Part shown: one piece after another, positions 54,479-64,000 of the stretch
How the letters are laid out: each line of letters starts with the position of its first letter
How positions within the stretch are numbered: position 1 is the first letter of the stretch
NCBI RefSeq assembly: GCF_019320115.1
Contig: NC_089591.1
Location: 64,038,111-64,102,110 of the forward strand
Length of the DNA: 64,000 bases
Direction of reading: 5' to 3'
Origin: Miscanthus floridulus
Taxonomy: Eukaryota > Streptophyta > Magnoliopsida > Poales > Poaceae
Position numbers and translations under genes: made by a program
Notes under the pieces: generated by a model
Told to the model about the DNA's origin: nothing
Seen by the model: the letters and a program-made list of their open reading frames with translations, nothing else
The model's database searches: none

Positions 54479-56908
54479 TCAATATCGGTCATTACGTTGA
54501 CGCCAACCCTCCTGCTGCCTTCGATGAGTAATCACAATGCCAGGTCGAGGAGGATTTTTGGAACTACCGCTTTCTCCTAGCAAACCCTTACTCTTTGTAT
54601 CATCGGTAGTTATCCGATGTTGGGGGTCCACTGACGCGTTTTTCTCAGCAGCCTCTGACGTCAATACCTTGGTCTTTCCTTTGGCATCCAACATATTTGC
54701 TGGAAAAGGGTGTTGATCAATTTTCATCGGCTTCTGGGCCTTGGAAGTACCAAACTTAATTCTCCCAGATTCAATAGCCGATTGTAACTGTTGCCTGAAT
54801 ACCTTGCACTCATTTGTACTGTGTGAAGTTGCATTGTGCCATTTGCAGTACAAAATCTTCTTCAACTCTTCTGCCGATGGGATCACATGATTAGGTGACA
54901 GCTTAATTTGGCCCTCTTGAAGCAGAAGATCAAATATTTTATCGGCCTTGGTGATATCAAAGGTAAACTTTTCTGGCTCTTTTTGACCAAAGGGACATGA
55001 TATCGCCTTTTTATTCTTAACCCACTCAGCTAAGCCGATAACTGGTTCTTCATCAGAGTCAGAATCTCCTACTTCTTCAACAAATGATACCTTTTTACTC
55101 CAGTTCTTTTTAGGTTCAAAAACCCTAGTATCTTGATCAGAGATCCTTTGCACAAGATGACTGAGGCTTTCAAACTCCTGAGAAGCATATCTGTCTTTAA
55201 GATGTGGTAATAACCCTTGGAAAGCCAGATCGGCAAGCTGCCGATCATCCAGCACCAGGCTGTAGCACTTATTTTTTACATCTCGTAGCCTTTGTACAAA
55301 GCTCTCTACCGATTCATCATTACGCTGTCTCAATTTTACTAAATCGGTAAGCTTCTTTTCATGGATTCCAGCAAAGAAATACTTATGGAATTGTTTTTCT
55401 AGATCAACCCAAGTAATAATAGAATTTGGTGGTAATGAAATGAACCATGTAAATGCTGATCCAGACAAAGATGATGAAAATAATCGAACTCTTAATTCAT
55501 CTCTGTTAGCTGCCTCTCCATATTGAATAATGAAGCGATTGACATGTTCCATTGTTGATGTATCATCTTGCCCAGAGAATTTAGTGAAATCCGGTACCTT
55601 GTACCGATTTGGGAGAGGAATTAAATCGTATGCAGGAGGGTATGGAGTCCGATAAGAATAAGTATTGACCTTGGGCTTTATCCCAAACTGATCCTTCACA
55701 ATTTCTGCTATCTTATCGGCCCAAAAAGCATCAGCCTCCTGCTGACGAACTGGTTGAATTTCTACAGGAGGTGCCTGCTGACATCCCTCCACATATCTTT
55801 GTAGCCCACGATCTCTAGCAATCGGCATATTTGCCGTTACTTGTGGCCCATTAGCCTGTTGGAAAGGATTCATCGGCTGGGCTGCCGATGCTTGATTCTG
55901 GAAACCAGCTTGCATATGACCTTGTTGAATCCCTGCAACCTGCTGATTTCGCTGAACTGTATGTTGAACAGGTAACTGTCCTGACCAATCATTATTAGAA
56001 CTCATCGGTACAAAACTTACCGATGGCTGGTAATTTGCTGATATTGTTGGATAATTATAACTGATTTGAGGCATGAACTGAACCCCAGTTTGACTCATAG
56101 CAGGGGCTTTCTGCTGCATCGGCAGTAAGCTCGCCGATGGACTTGAATTGAATGTTTGAACCATAGGCATCTGGAAACCTCCTGGAGTTGGTTGCACAGA
56201 AGTAGTTGCGGCATATTGAGGCACTTGAGCCATCGGCGAAACGGCCGATGGTATAGGCGCTCTTCCTACTGCATCAAACACTTGAGGTAATCTAGGATTG
56301 AAAGCAGATGACTCTGGAGGCATGCCATATCCCCACCAATTAGTAGGAATCTGGCTATTCTGAGACACAGGGCCTGACATAGCTGATGCCGATAGATCTG
56401 TATTAAGCTGAACTCGCCCTCCTGGTAGTACCTGATCTGATTGTATCGGTGTAGATTGAATATTAGGTGAGCCTGCCAATACTGGAGGGGAAGTAACTTC
56501 TGTACCCACAACGGCCGAAGGAGCCAATGGAGTTTTGACAGATGCCGGCTCTGGTTGATGATAGGCAGGCCCAACGTAATGTGGTGCCGCTTGTCCTTCT
56601 TTGAGAGTTCGAACCATAGCATTATGAACAGTATTGGACAGCACATTGGAATGATTAATCAAAGCATGATTTACTGCAGAATTAACCATCTCTTGAAGTT
56701 TACCAGGATTGGAGTCAAAGGTAACCTGCCGAGGCAACGGCAAATCTTGCTTCTGGATGACTTGTCCACTCTTGTTCAAGCTAAACGATCTCAGACAAAG
56801 CTGCTTGTATTCTTCTACAGCCTTTTCCATAGCCTGCCTCTGTTCTTCCTTGAGATCTTCTTCTGATACTGCGATAATGTTCCCTGAATCGATCTCGGGA
56901 TTGAACAT
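54479..56908 (-). pseudogene. Gag of the second Tat element
   Basis: The probable start is the ATG at 56908 (MFNPEIDSGN), 11 bases downstream of the primer site. The N-terminal half is Gln/Pro/Met-rich low complexity. The capsid-like domain is at about 55600-55100 (VPDFTKFSGQDDTSTMEHVNRF, FTWFISLPPNSIITWVDLEK). A Cys/His segment (CKWHNATSHSTNEC) near 54850-54800 replaces a classic knuckle. It is a single open frame of 809 codons to a TGA at 54479. Confidence 0.88.
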
Positions 56909-56919
56909 ATTGATTGATC

Positions 56920-56938
56920 GGTCCCACCGGGCGTGCCA
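56920..56938 (-). promoter_or_regulatory. Primer-binding site region of the second Tat element
   Basis: On the minus strand TGGCACGCCCGGTGGGACC follows the 5' LTR after seven bases. TGG at the start and its position fit a tRNA primer site; I do not assign the tRNA. Confidence 0.6.
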
Positions 56939-56945
56939 AAAGATG

Positions 56946-57754
56946 TGTTGATGCAAAAGTGGATCTGCAAACACAAAGGGCTAATACCCGAATCGATATC
57001 CAAAGCGTGCCAGTCGATTTGACCTGCTAATCGACAAGGATGAAGATACGAACACTTTGGTCCTGACAACAGCGATACGCCCGGAAGTCACGGCCAAGAG
57101 GTGCTCACACGGAACTCGAGAATCGCCGAAGGTCGCACTGAAACGATGCAGCTCGCCGAATCAATGAGAACTCGTAAAAAAGGAAAAATATGCAAATTGA
57201 CGAAGTCGCCGAAAAGTAAGTAGATGCAAATAGGAGTAAAAATTGGTTTTGATATTGATTGATTCTTACATTGCCCCTCACTCCATATTTATACCCTGAT
57301 CTAAAGAGACACAACCGAACACAACTAGGACACCAAGCCCATATCTAAGGAAACACGTGACTCTTACATGAACCATACTCTAACAAATATAGAAAAGGAA
57401 ATCAACTCCTATCTATTTCCCTGTCCGCCTTAATTACGATGAAAATCTCGCCATCTTCCTTCCCATCGGCATATCCCCTGTTTCATCGGTAGTAGTCTTC
57501 AAGTCTTCCTTCATCGGCATACTCACTGCTGCATCGGCAGTAACCTTCAAGCCTTCCTTCATCGGCATCGACAATAACACCTCCAACTTCATCGGCAACG
57601 CCCGAGTCTAAACCAACCTTTCCATTGACCATCACCAGCTATCGACAACCATCTTTACAAGCTGGCTTTCATCGGCTATCAAAGTACACAGTAACCTTCC
57701 CCTCGCCGATTAGTCCACTCCGATCATTATCACGTACAAAAAACGGTGTCAACA
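56946..57754 (-). repeat. 5' LTR of the second Tat element
   Basis: 809 bp, identical to 47508-48316 except for A instead of G near 57110 and T instead of C near 57627. It is followed by the AAAAT target duplication. Confidence 0.96.
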
Positions 57755-58010
57755 AAAATATTTTGCCTTAGGCTATAATTCTTTTTAAGAAAATAGGCAA
57801 CAAGAGGGCAAATGGAACAAAACGACAAACAAACATTCATGCATATGTAATGCTTGTAAGTAAATCTAGTTGCTTGTCAAGTTTGATCCAAGGTTAAGCT
57901 TCTTCACACGCTTTTCGGCGGTTATCTTAACCATGTTAGACAAGCCCTATATGCATTGCTACAAATTAAACATGTTGTATATTACAATGAATGCAAGGGA
58001 CAACACAAGC

Positions 58011-61000
58011 TCAATTTTTAGTGAAGTTACTGAAATCAAGTACATTGAGCTCATTCCGCAATCTACAAAATGTAACTTCATCTAACGGTTTAGTAAAGAT
58101 ATCCGCTAATTGATCTTCGGATCTTACACCCTCTAGTGATATATTATTTTTGGCTACATGATCTCTTAGAAAGTGATGGCGGATATCTATATGCTTGGTG
58201 TGAGAATGTTGAACCGGATTATTTGCAAGTTTTACCGCACTTTCATTGTCGCACAAAAGAGGTACTTTCTCTAGAACTACTCCATAGTCTAGTAAAGTTT
58301 GTTTCATGTATAATATTTGTGCACAACAAGCACCCGCGGCAATGTATTCCTCTTCGGCGGTGGACAAAGCCACACTATTTTGTTTCTTGGAGGACCAAGA
58401 CACAAGTGATCTACCAAGCAAATGGCACCCTCCGGATGTGCTCTTTCTATCAACTTTGCATCCGGCGTAGTCCGAATCGGAATAGCCAATTAATTCAAAT
58501 AAAGCTCCTTTGGGATACCAAAGGCCTATGCTTGGTGTGTGCTTAAGATACCTAAGGATTCTTTTTATGGCAATTAAATGTGTTTCCTTAGGACTAGCTT
58601 GAAATCTAGCACACATACACACACTAAACATGATGTCGGGCCTAGATGCGGTTAAATATAACAAGCTACCAATCATAGAACGGTAGAGAGTTTGATCAAC
58701 CGAGTTACCTCCCTCATCTAGGTCGAGATGTCCATTGGTAGGCATTGGGGTCTTGATTGGCTTACATTCATCCATCTTGAATCTCTTGAGAAGATCTTTT
58801 GTGTATTTCTCTTGAGAGATGAATATGCCTTCTTTCATTTGCTTGACTTGAAAACCGAGAAAGAATGTAAGCTCACCAATCATTGACATCTCGAACTCCT
58901 TAGACATCAATTCACCAAATTCTTTGCAAGAGTCTTCATTTGATGATCCAAAGATGATATCATCAACATATACTTGACAAATGAAGATATGCCCATCAAG
59001 CTTCTTGGTGAATAGTGTGGTGTCGACCTTCCCAATGGTGAAGCCCTTTTCAATAAGGAAGTCCCGAAGGCGCTCATACCAAGCTCTTGGGGCTTGCTTA
59101 AGCCCATATAGTGCCTTGTACAACCTATAAACATGATTAGGATATCTAGGGTCTTCAAACCCGGGAGGTTGATCAACATAGACTAGTTCATTAATAAAGC
59201 CATTTAAGAATGCACTTTTCACATCCATTTGATATAGTTTCATTTCATGATGTGATGCATATGCAAGAAGGATACGGATGGCTTCTAATCTTGCAACCGG
59301 TGCAAAGGTTTCTCCAAAATCTAGACCTTCAACTTGAGAGAACCCCTTTGCCACCAGTCTTGCCTTGTTCCTCACAACAACACCTTGATCATCTTGTTTG
59401 TTGCGGAACACCCACTTTGTTCCAATGACTCTTGCATCTTTTGGTCGCTCTTCAAGATTCCAAACTTCATTGCGAGTGAAGTTGTTCAACTCTTCATGCA
59501 TGGCATTGATTCAATCCGGATCTTTAAGAGCATCTTCTACCTTGGTAGGCTCATAGCAAGAGACAAAAGAGTGATGAGCAATAAATGAAGTAAGCTTTTG
59601 AGATCGAGTCATCACCCCCTTTGTTGGACTCCCTATGATGAGATCTTGTGGATGATCTTGTAGGAGAGGTGTATTTCTTCTATTGACCACTTGAGGAGGA
59701 GGTTGTGGAGCATCAACATCTTGTGCTTGTACCACCATTTGCTCATGGGAGATATGAGTATCTTCATTTTCTACTCTTCCAACTTTTTCACCATCTTGTG
59801 GTACATTTGATGAAGAGGGTTGATTAATGACTTGTACATCATCTTCATCATCTTTTGGCTTGATGTCTCCCACCGGAATATTCTTCATAGCCTCCCTCAA
59901 TGGTTCATCACCTACATCATCAAGATTCTCATGTGCTCCTTGGGAGCCGTTAGATTCATCAAATTCCACATCATATGTTTCTTCAACCAAGCCGGTGGCA
60001 TGATTAAATACTCTATATGCTTTGGACTTCAATGAGTAACCAACAAGAAAACCTATATCACAACGCCTTTGAAACTTCCCTAGGTGTTGCCGCTTCTTGT
60101 AGATGTAGCACTTGCAACCAAACACCCTAAAGAAGGAGACGTCCGACTTCTTCCCATTGAGCAACTCATATGGAGTCTTGACAAGGAACTTTTGAAGAAA
60201 TAGGCGATTGGATGCATAACATGCGGTGTTGATTGCTTCTGCCCATAGAGCTTCGGGGGTGTTGTACTCATCTAGCATTGTCCTTGCAAGAGTGATCAAA
60301 GTCCGGTTCTTCCTCTCAACTACACCATTTTGTTGAGGAGTATAGGTTGCGGAGACTTCATGTTTGATTCCAACTTCATCACAATAAGCTTCTATATTTG
60401 TGTTGTCAAACTCTTTGCCATTGTCACTTCTTATCTTCTTGAGCTTCACTTCAAATTCATTTTGAGCTCTCTTGGCAAACTTCTTGAAACAAGATGCAAC
60501 TTCGGATTTGTCATGAAGGAAGAACACCCATGTATATCTTGAATAGTCATCCACAATCACAAGACAATAGAGATTTCCTCCCAAACTCTTGTATGTTGTT
60601 GGTCCAAATAAATCCATGTGTAGGAGTTCTAGCACTCTTGTGGTTGACATGAAAGCTTTGGTTGGATGAGTGTTTGCAACTTGCTTGCCAGCTTGACATG
60701 CACTACAAAGCTTGTCCTTCTCAAACTTCACATCCTTCAACCCTCTCACCAAATCATTCTTCATAAGCTTCTTGAGTGAGCTCATCCCAACATGAGCAAG
60801 TCTTCTATGCCATAGCCACCCAAGTGTTGTTTTGGTGAATAGGCAAGTCTTCAAGTTTGCATCTTCGGAGGTGAAGTCAACTAGATATAAGTTGTTGTAT
60901 CTAAATCCATTGAATATCACTTGATTGTCATCTACCTTGGATACAACCACCTCCTTCTCGGTGAATAAGCATTGAAAACCAAGATCACACAATTGCCCAA

Positions 61001-61238
61001 CAGATAGCAAGTTGAAGCTCAATGAAGCAACATAGAGCACATTGGAGATGGAATGATCATTTGATATTGCCACTTTGCCCAATCCTTTAACCTTGCCCTT
61101 TGAATTATCTCCAAATGTTATTTTCTCTTGTCCATCTACCTCTTCATCTAGTGAGGTGAACATACGAGGATCACCGGTCATATGTTGAGTGCAACCACTA
61201 TCAATAACCCAATGACTTCCACCGGTCTTGTAGTTCAC
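58011..61238 (-). pseudogene. Sirevirus pol: protease, integrase, reverse transcriptase, RNase H (one internal stop)
   Basis: In one frame on the minus strand. The protease comes first (WVIDSGCTQHMTGD). Integrase follows: zinc domain HRRLAHVGMSSLKKL..CSACQAGKQ, then the DDE core HMDLFGPT, RSDNGKEFDN and PQQNGVVERKNRTL. RT has [39 protein letters not shown] and the catalytic [10 protein letters not shown]. RNase H has [18 protein letters not shown] and [11 protein letters not shown]. It ends TAG at 58011. The only break is TGA at 59511-59513, between integrase and RT, giving open frames of 575 and 496 codons. Otherwise it looks intact, as expected from its nearly identical LTRs. Confidence 0.93.
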
Positions 61239-61253
61239 CTACACACAAGAGAT

Positions 61254-63641
61254 TCAAGCTTTAGGGATCCAAGCTTGTTGAGGGCCCTTCACCTTCTCAA
61301 CAAGTGACTTAGCCACCCAAACTTTCTTAGGCCTACTCTTGTTGGGGGGACCTAAGAACATGACTTTCATCTTTCCACTCGAATCTTTTCTAAGCATGTA
61401 GTGAGCATTGAAAGCAAAGGGTCTAGCATGCTTGGGCAAGGGTTGTGGTGGTGGAGTTTGACACTCATGAGCAAAGTGACCTTCTTGTCCACACTCAAAA
61501 CATCTCTTTGGCTTTGGCTTTGGCTTTGATTGTTGGTGTTGAGCTTGAGCCTTCTTCTTCTCTACACTTGCCATATATCCAATGCCACTTCTATCCATCT
61601 TCATGACGGTATTCATGAGTAGCTCACTTTGGAGATGCTTGCCTCTAGCAAACTTGCTCAATCCCACTTTGAGATGCTCTTTCTCCATCTTGAGCTTCTT
61701 GTTCTCTTCCTTGAGAATATCATTGTCCTTCTCCTCCTTGAGTTTCTTGATTTCTTCTTTTAGCTTCTCATTCTCAAGGATCACCTCTTTGTCATGATCA
61801 AGAGTTTCTAGCACAATGGTGTTGTGACTTTTCATCTCTTTAAGATCTTTCATGAGCTTCTCATTGTCACTCTTGAGCTTGACATACTCATCATAGTCAA
61901 TGCACTCAACCACTTGCTTGCCCTTGCTACTAGATCCATGCTCAATGCTTTCATCAATTAAATCATCACATGAGGTAGCTATATCAATCTTAACAACATG
62001 GTTAGTAGCATCATGTGGCTCATTTGGTAAGAATTATTGTGCAATAATAAGGGTATCATAATTGATCTTTAGAGTTGTATATTCATCTTTTAGCTTATGG
62101 TGACTAGTGACAAGCTCATTGTGCACCCACTCAAGTTTATCATTTTTATCTTTAAGCTCTTTCTTAGAAGATTTGAGCTCCTTGAGTTTGGATGATATAG
62201 AATCATTTGTTTCTTTGAGCTCATCATTAGCCTTTTCTAATGTATCACACTTAGCTAAAAGTCAATCATTTTTAGCATCAAGTTTTTCATTTGTAGCTCT
62301 ACTCTTTCTAATGATCTTAGTATATTTTCTAAGTATTTTGACAAGATCATCATAAGTGGGTGAGTCATCATCATCGCTATCACTATCATCATCACTAGCA
62401 TGTTCATCATCACTACTATCATCACTCTTAGTTACCTTGCGTTCACCTTTGGCCATAAGGCATAGGTGTGTAGAGGATGATGGCGATGGTGGCGGTGAAG
62501 ATGCAAGATCAATAGCAATGGCGGCCACCTTTTTATCGTCACTATCATCATCGGATGATCCACTTGATGAATCAATGTCCGTGAGCCAATCACCGACAAT
62601 GTAGGCCTTGCCACTCTTCTTCTTCTTGTAGAAGTCCTTCTTTTTGCCATCTCTCTTCTTGTATGGCTTGTTCTTTTTCTTTTCATCTTCATCACTTGAA
62701 TCATCTTTCTTGCCCTTGTTCTTGAACTTGTCTTTCTTGGGCTTTGTGCATTGATGAGCTAAGTGGCCAAGTTCACCACAATTGTAGCAATCCATCTCGG
62801 AGATTGGCTTTCTTCTTGAGCTTGTGAAGAACTTCTTCTTCTTGCCGTCGAACTTGATGCCACTCTTGTTTAGCCTTTTTAGCATCTTTGTGGTCTTCTT
62901 CACCATGAGGGCAAGGCTTTCTTCATCATCTTCATCACTTGAGCTCTCATACTCAAGTCTTGCTTTGCCCTTGTCTTGGCTAGCTTTGAATGCTAAGTCC
63001 TTCTCTTTCTTCTTTGTAGAGGATGAGCCATCTTGTGGTGTGATGTGCATGTACATCTCATGAGCATTGATCTTTCCCAAGATTTGTGTCGGTGTAGCGG
63101 TGGAAAGATCACCTTGATGTAGCACGGTCACAATGTGTCCATATTTATCAATGGGGAGGACACTCAAGATTTTTCTCACAACATCGGATGGTGACATTTG
63201 AGTAAGTCCAAGCCCATTGACTTCCTCTACAAGAACATTTAATCGAGAATACATCTCATTAGCACTTTCTTTGGGAAACATCTCAAAAGAATTTAGCTTT
63301 TTAATCACAAGATGATAGCGCTCCTCACGCTCACTCTTGGTTCCCTCATGGAGCGCACAAACGTCCGACCATAGAGCATGGGCGTCTTTGTGGTTCCTTA
63401 CACGATTGAACACCTCTTTGCAAAGGCCTCTAAAAATGGTGTTGCGAGCCTTTGCATTCCATTTCTCATAATTCACTTCATCGCCTTGAAGTTGTGCGGC
63501 ATTCCTAGGTGCGGGGAACCCTTGAGAGGCGGCTCTGAGAATTCCAACATCTAGAGCTTCTAAGTATGCCTCCATGCGGATTTTCCAATATGGAAAATCA
63601 TCTCCCTCAAAGATAGGAGGAGGTCCATCCCCGTGAGACAT
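61254..63641 (-). pseudogene. Sirevirus gag, long coiled-coil form with two CCHC knuckles
   Basis: The ATG at 63641 starts MSHGDGPPPIFEGDDFPYWK, the copia Gag domain (FPYWKIRMEAYL, LHEGTKSEREERYHLV). A knuckle (CYNCGELGHLAHQC) is at about 62797-62756. Lys- and Asp/Ser-rich low-complexity stretches follow, then a long Lys/Glu coiled coil (about 62290-61690), a second knuckle (CFECGQEGHFAHEC, about 61506-61465), and a basic tail ending TGA at 61254. In-frame stops TGA at 62262-62264 and TAA at 62034-62036 break the frame of about 795 codons. Pol continues in the same frame after a further TAG at 61239-61241. Confidence 0.88.
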
Positions 63642-63678
63642 CTTGCTCTAAGCGATTAAGCTTAAAAAGTGAGCACGA

Positions 63679-63693
63679 GGCTCTGATACCAAT
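63679..63693 (-). promoter_or_regulatory. Primer-binding site of the Sirevirus (initiator tRNA-Met type)
   Basis: On the minus strand ATTGGTATCAGAGCC directly follows the 5' LTR. TGGTATCAGAGCC is the standard plant initiator-methionine tRNA primer site. Confidence 0.92.
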
Positions 63694-64000
63694 TGAAAGG
63701 ATCAAGATGCCCAAGAGGGGGGGTGAATTGGGCTAATTCTAAATTCTCTTGCAATAATCAAATCCTATGGATAGCCCAATTAACCCCTTGTGCCTAGAAA
63801 AGTGTTTATATCAAACTAATGCACAACAACCTCTCAAACTATGTTCCAAACTTACTCTAGCAAGCAATTCTATGGATGTAAAACAAGTATTGAATTGCTC
63901 AAAGTAAATACTCAAAGTAAGTGCTCAAAGTAAGTAGAAAGAGAAAGGAACGCGGCGATGTTTTGCCGAGGTATCGGAGAGTCGCCACTCCCCACTAGTC
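63694..64000 (-). repeat. 5' LTR of the Sirevirus (inner 307 bp; continues beyond window)
   Basis: It matches 41770-42076 with two differences (T for C in CTATGG; C for T in TTGCCGAGG). The rest of the LTR, including its promoter, lies outside the window. Confidence 0.95.

Larger units (their letters stand above)
47503..57759 (-). mobile_element. Second Tat-lineage Ty3/gypsy retrotransposon, full length, minus strand, very young
   Basis: LTRs at 47508-48316 and 56946-57754 (809 bp each) are flanked by perfect AAAAT duplications (47503-47507, 57755-57759). On the minus strand the order is 5' LTR, primer site, gag, protease, RT, RNase H, second RNase H, integrase, an antisense gene, polypurine tract (TTGGGGGGCA, about 48318-48330) and 3' LTR. 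By eye the LTRs differ at only two positions, both CG-to-TG/CA changes. The gag-to-integrase region carries five premature stops. It lies between pol and the envelope-like gene of the Sirevirus, separating them. Confidence 0.95.
41770..64000 (-). mobile_element. Sirevirus (Ty1/copia) with envelope-like gene, minus strand, 5' LTR partly outside window, split by a second Tat element
   Basis: On the minus strand the order is 5' LTR (63694 to beyond 64000), primer site, gag, pol (INT-RT-RH), envelope-like gene, repeated polypurine tracts and 3' LTR (41770-43320). INT before RT defines Ty1/copia. Long Gag with coiled coils, an envelope-like gene after pol, multiplied polypurine tracts and palindrome-rich LTRs are established Sirevirus traits. 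The two LTRs differ at 2 of the 307 comparable positions, both CG-to-TG type changes, so insertion was recent. It sits inside the Tat antisense gene. The left flank is TCGGG (41765-41769), which should reappear just beyond the 5' LTR outside the window. A Tat element occupies 47508-57754. Confidence 0.93.

Overview
The window is nuclear DNA of a grass. The C4 Andropogoneae (sorghum, Miscanthus, sugarcane, maize relatives) fit best, because of the GC-rich monocot codon use, the retrotransposon families, and the LTRs full of CCGGAC/GTCCGG palindromes. It is not prokaryotic; coding regions are split by GT-AG introns. Two host genes are present, both on the + strand: the last five exons of a copper-transporting P1B-ATPase (HMA5 type, 1-1704) and a complete six-exon, 168-residue thioredoxin-type glutathione peroxidase (19953-22112). 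Almost everything else is transposable elements, many nested.

Between the genes lie a 1.3-kb Mutator-like element that has captured a MORN-repeat gene fragment (2720-4012, imperfect 9-bp target duplications) and a full-length Ty3/gypsy Tekay-type chromovirus (4195-17933). The chromovirus has unusually long ~4.3-kb LTRs and perfect GGGCC target duplications. Small MITE-like elements flank the peroxidase gene and lie inside its fourth intron.

Downstream of the peroxidase the DNA is a stack of insertions. A decayed zinc-knuckle/DUF4283-type ORF (about 23040-25753) is cut by Tat-lineage Ty3/gypsy sequence (25754-41769). One Tat LTR is itself split by a solo Sirevirus-type LTR (26005-28336, perfect GCCTT duplications). 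The Tat element's antisense gene is cut at 41770 by a Sirevirus (Ty1/copia, minus strand) that runs off the right end of the window. Between its pol and envelope-like gene the Sirevirus is split by a second, very young Tat element (47508-57754, minus strand, perfect AAAAT duplications).

The most unusual observations are these. (1) The Sirevirus has an internal promoter-like block upstream of its envelope-like gene that repeats the LTR layout: palindromes, then TATA, then an ATG-free GC-rich leader with a splice donor. (2) Both Tat elements carry an intron-containing, partly coiled-coil gene in antisense to pol. (3) Coding decay is almost entirely by TAG/TGA stops without frameshifts, as expected of methylcytosine deamination. 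(4) The youngest Tat element has five stops in gag-pol but only two LTR differences, which suggests it was already defective when it last moved. (5) The ATPase has Leu where its hinge motif normally has Pro. All family names come from motif recognition; no database search was run.
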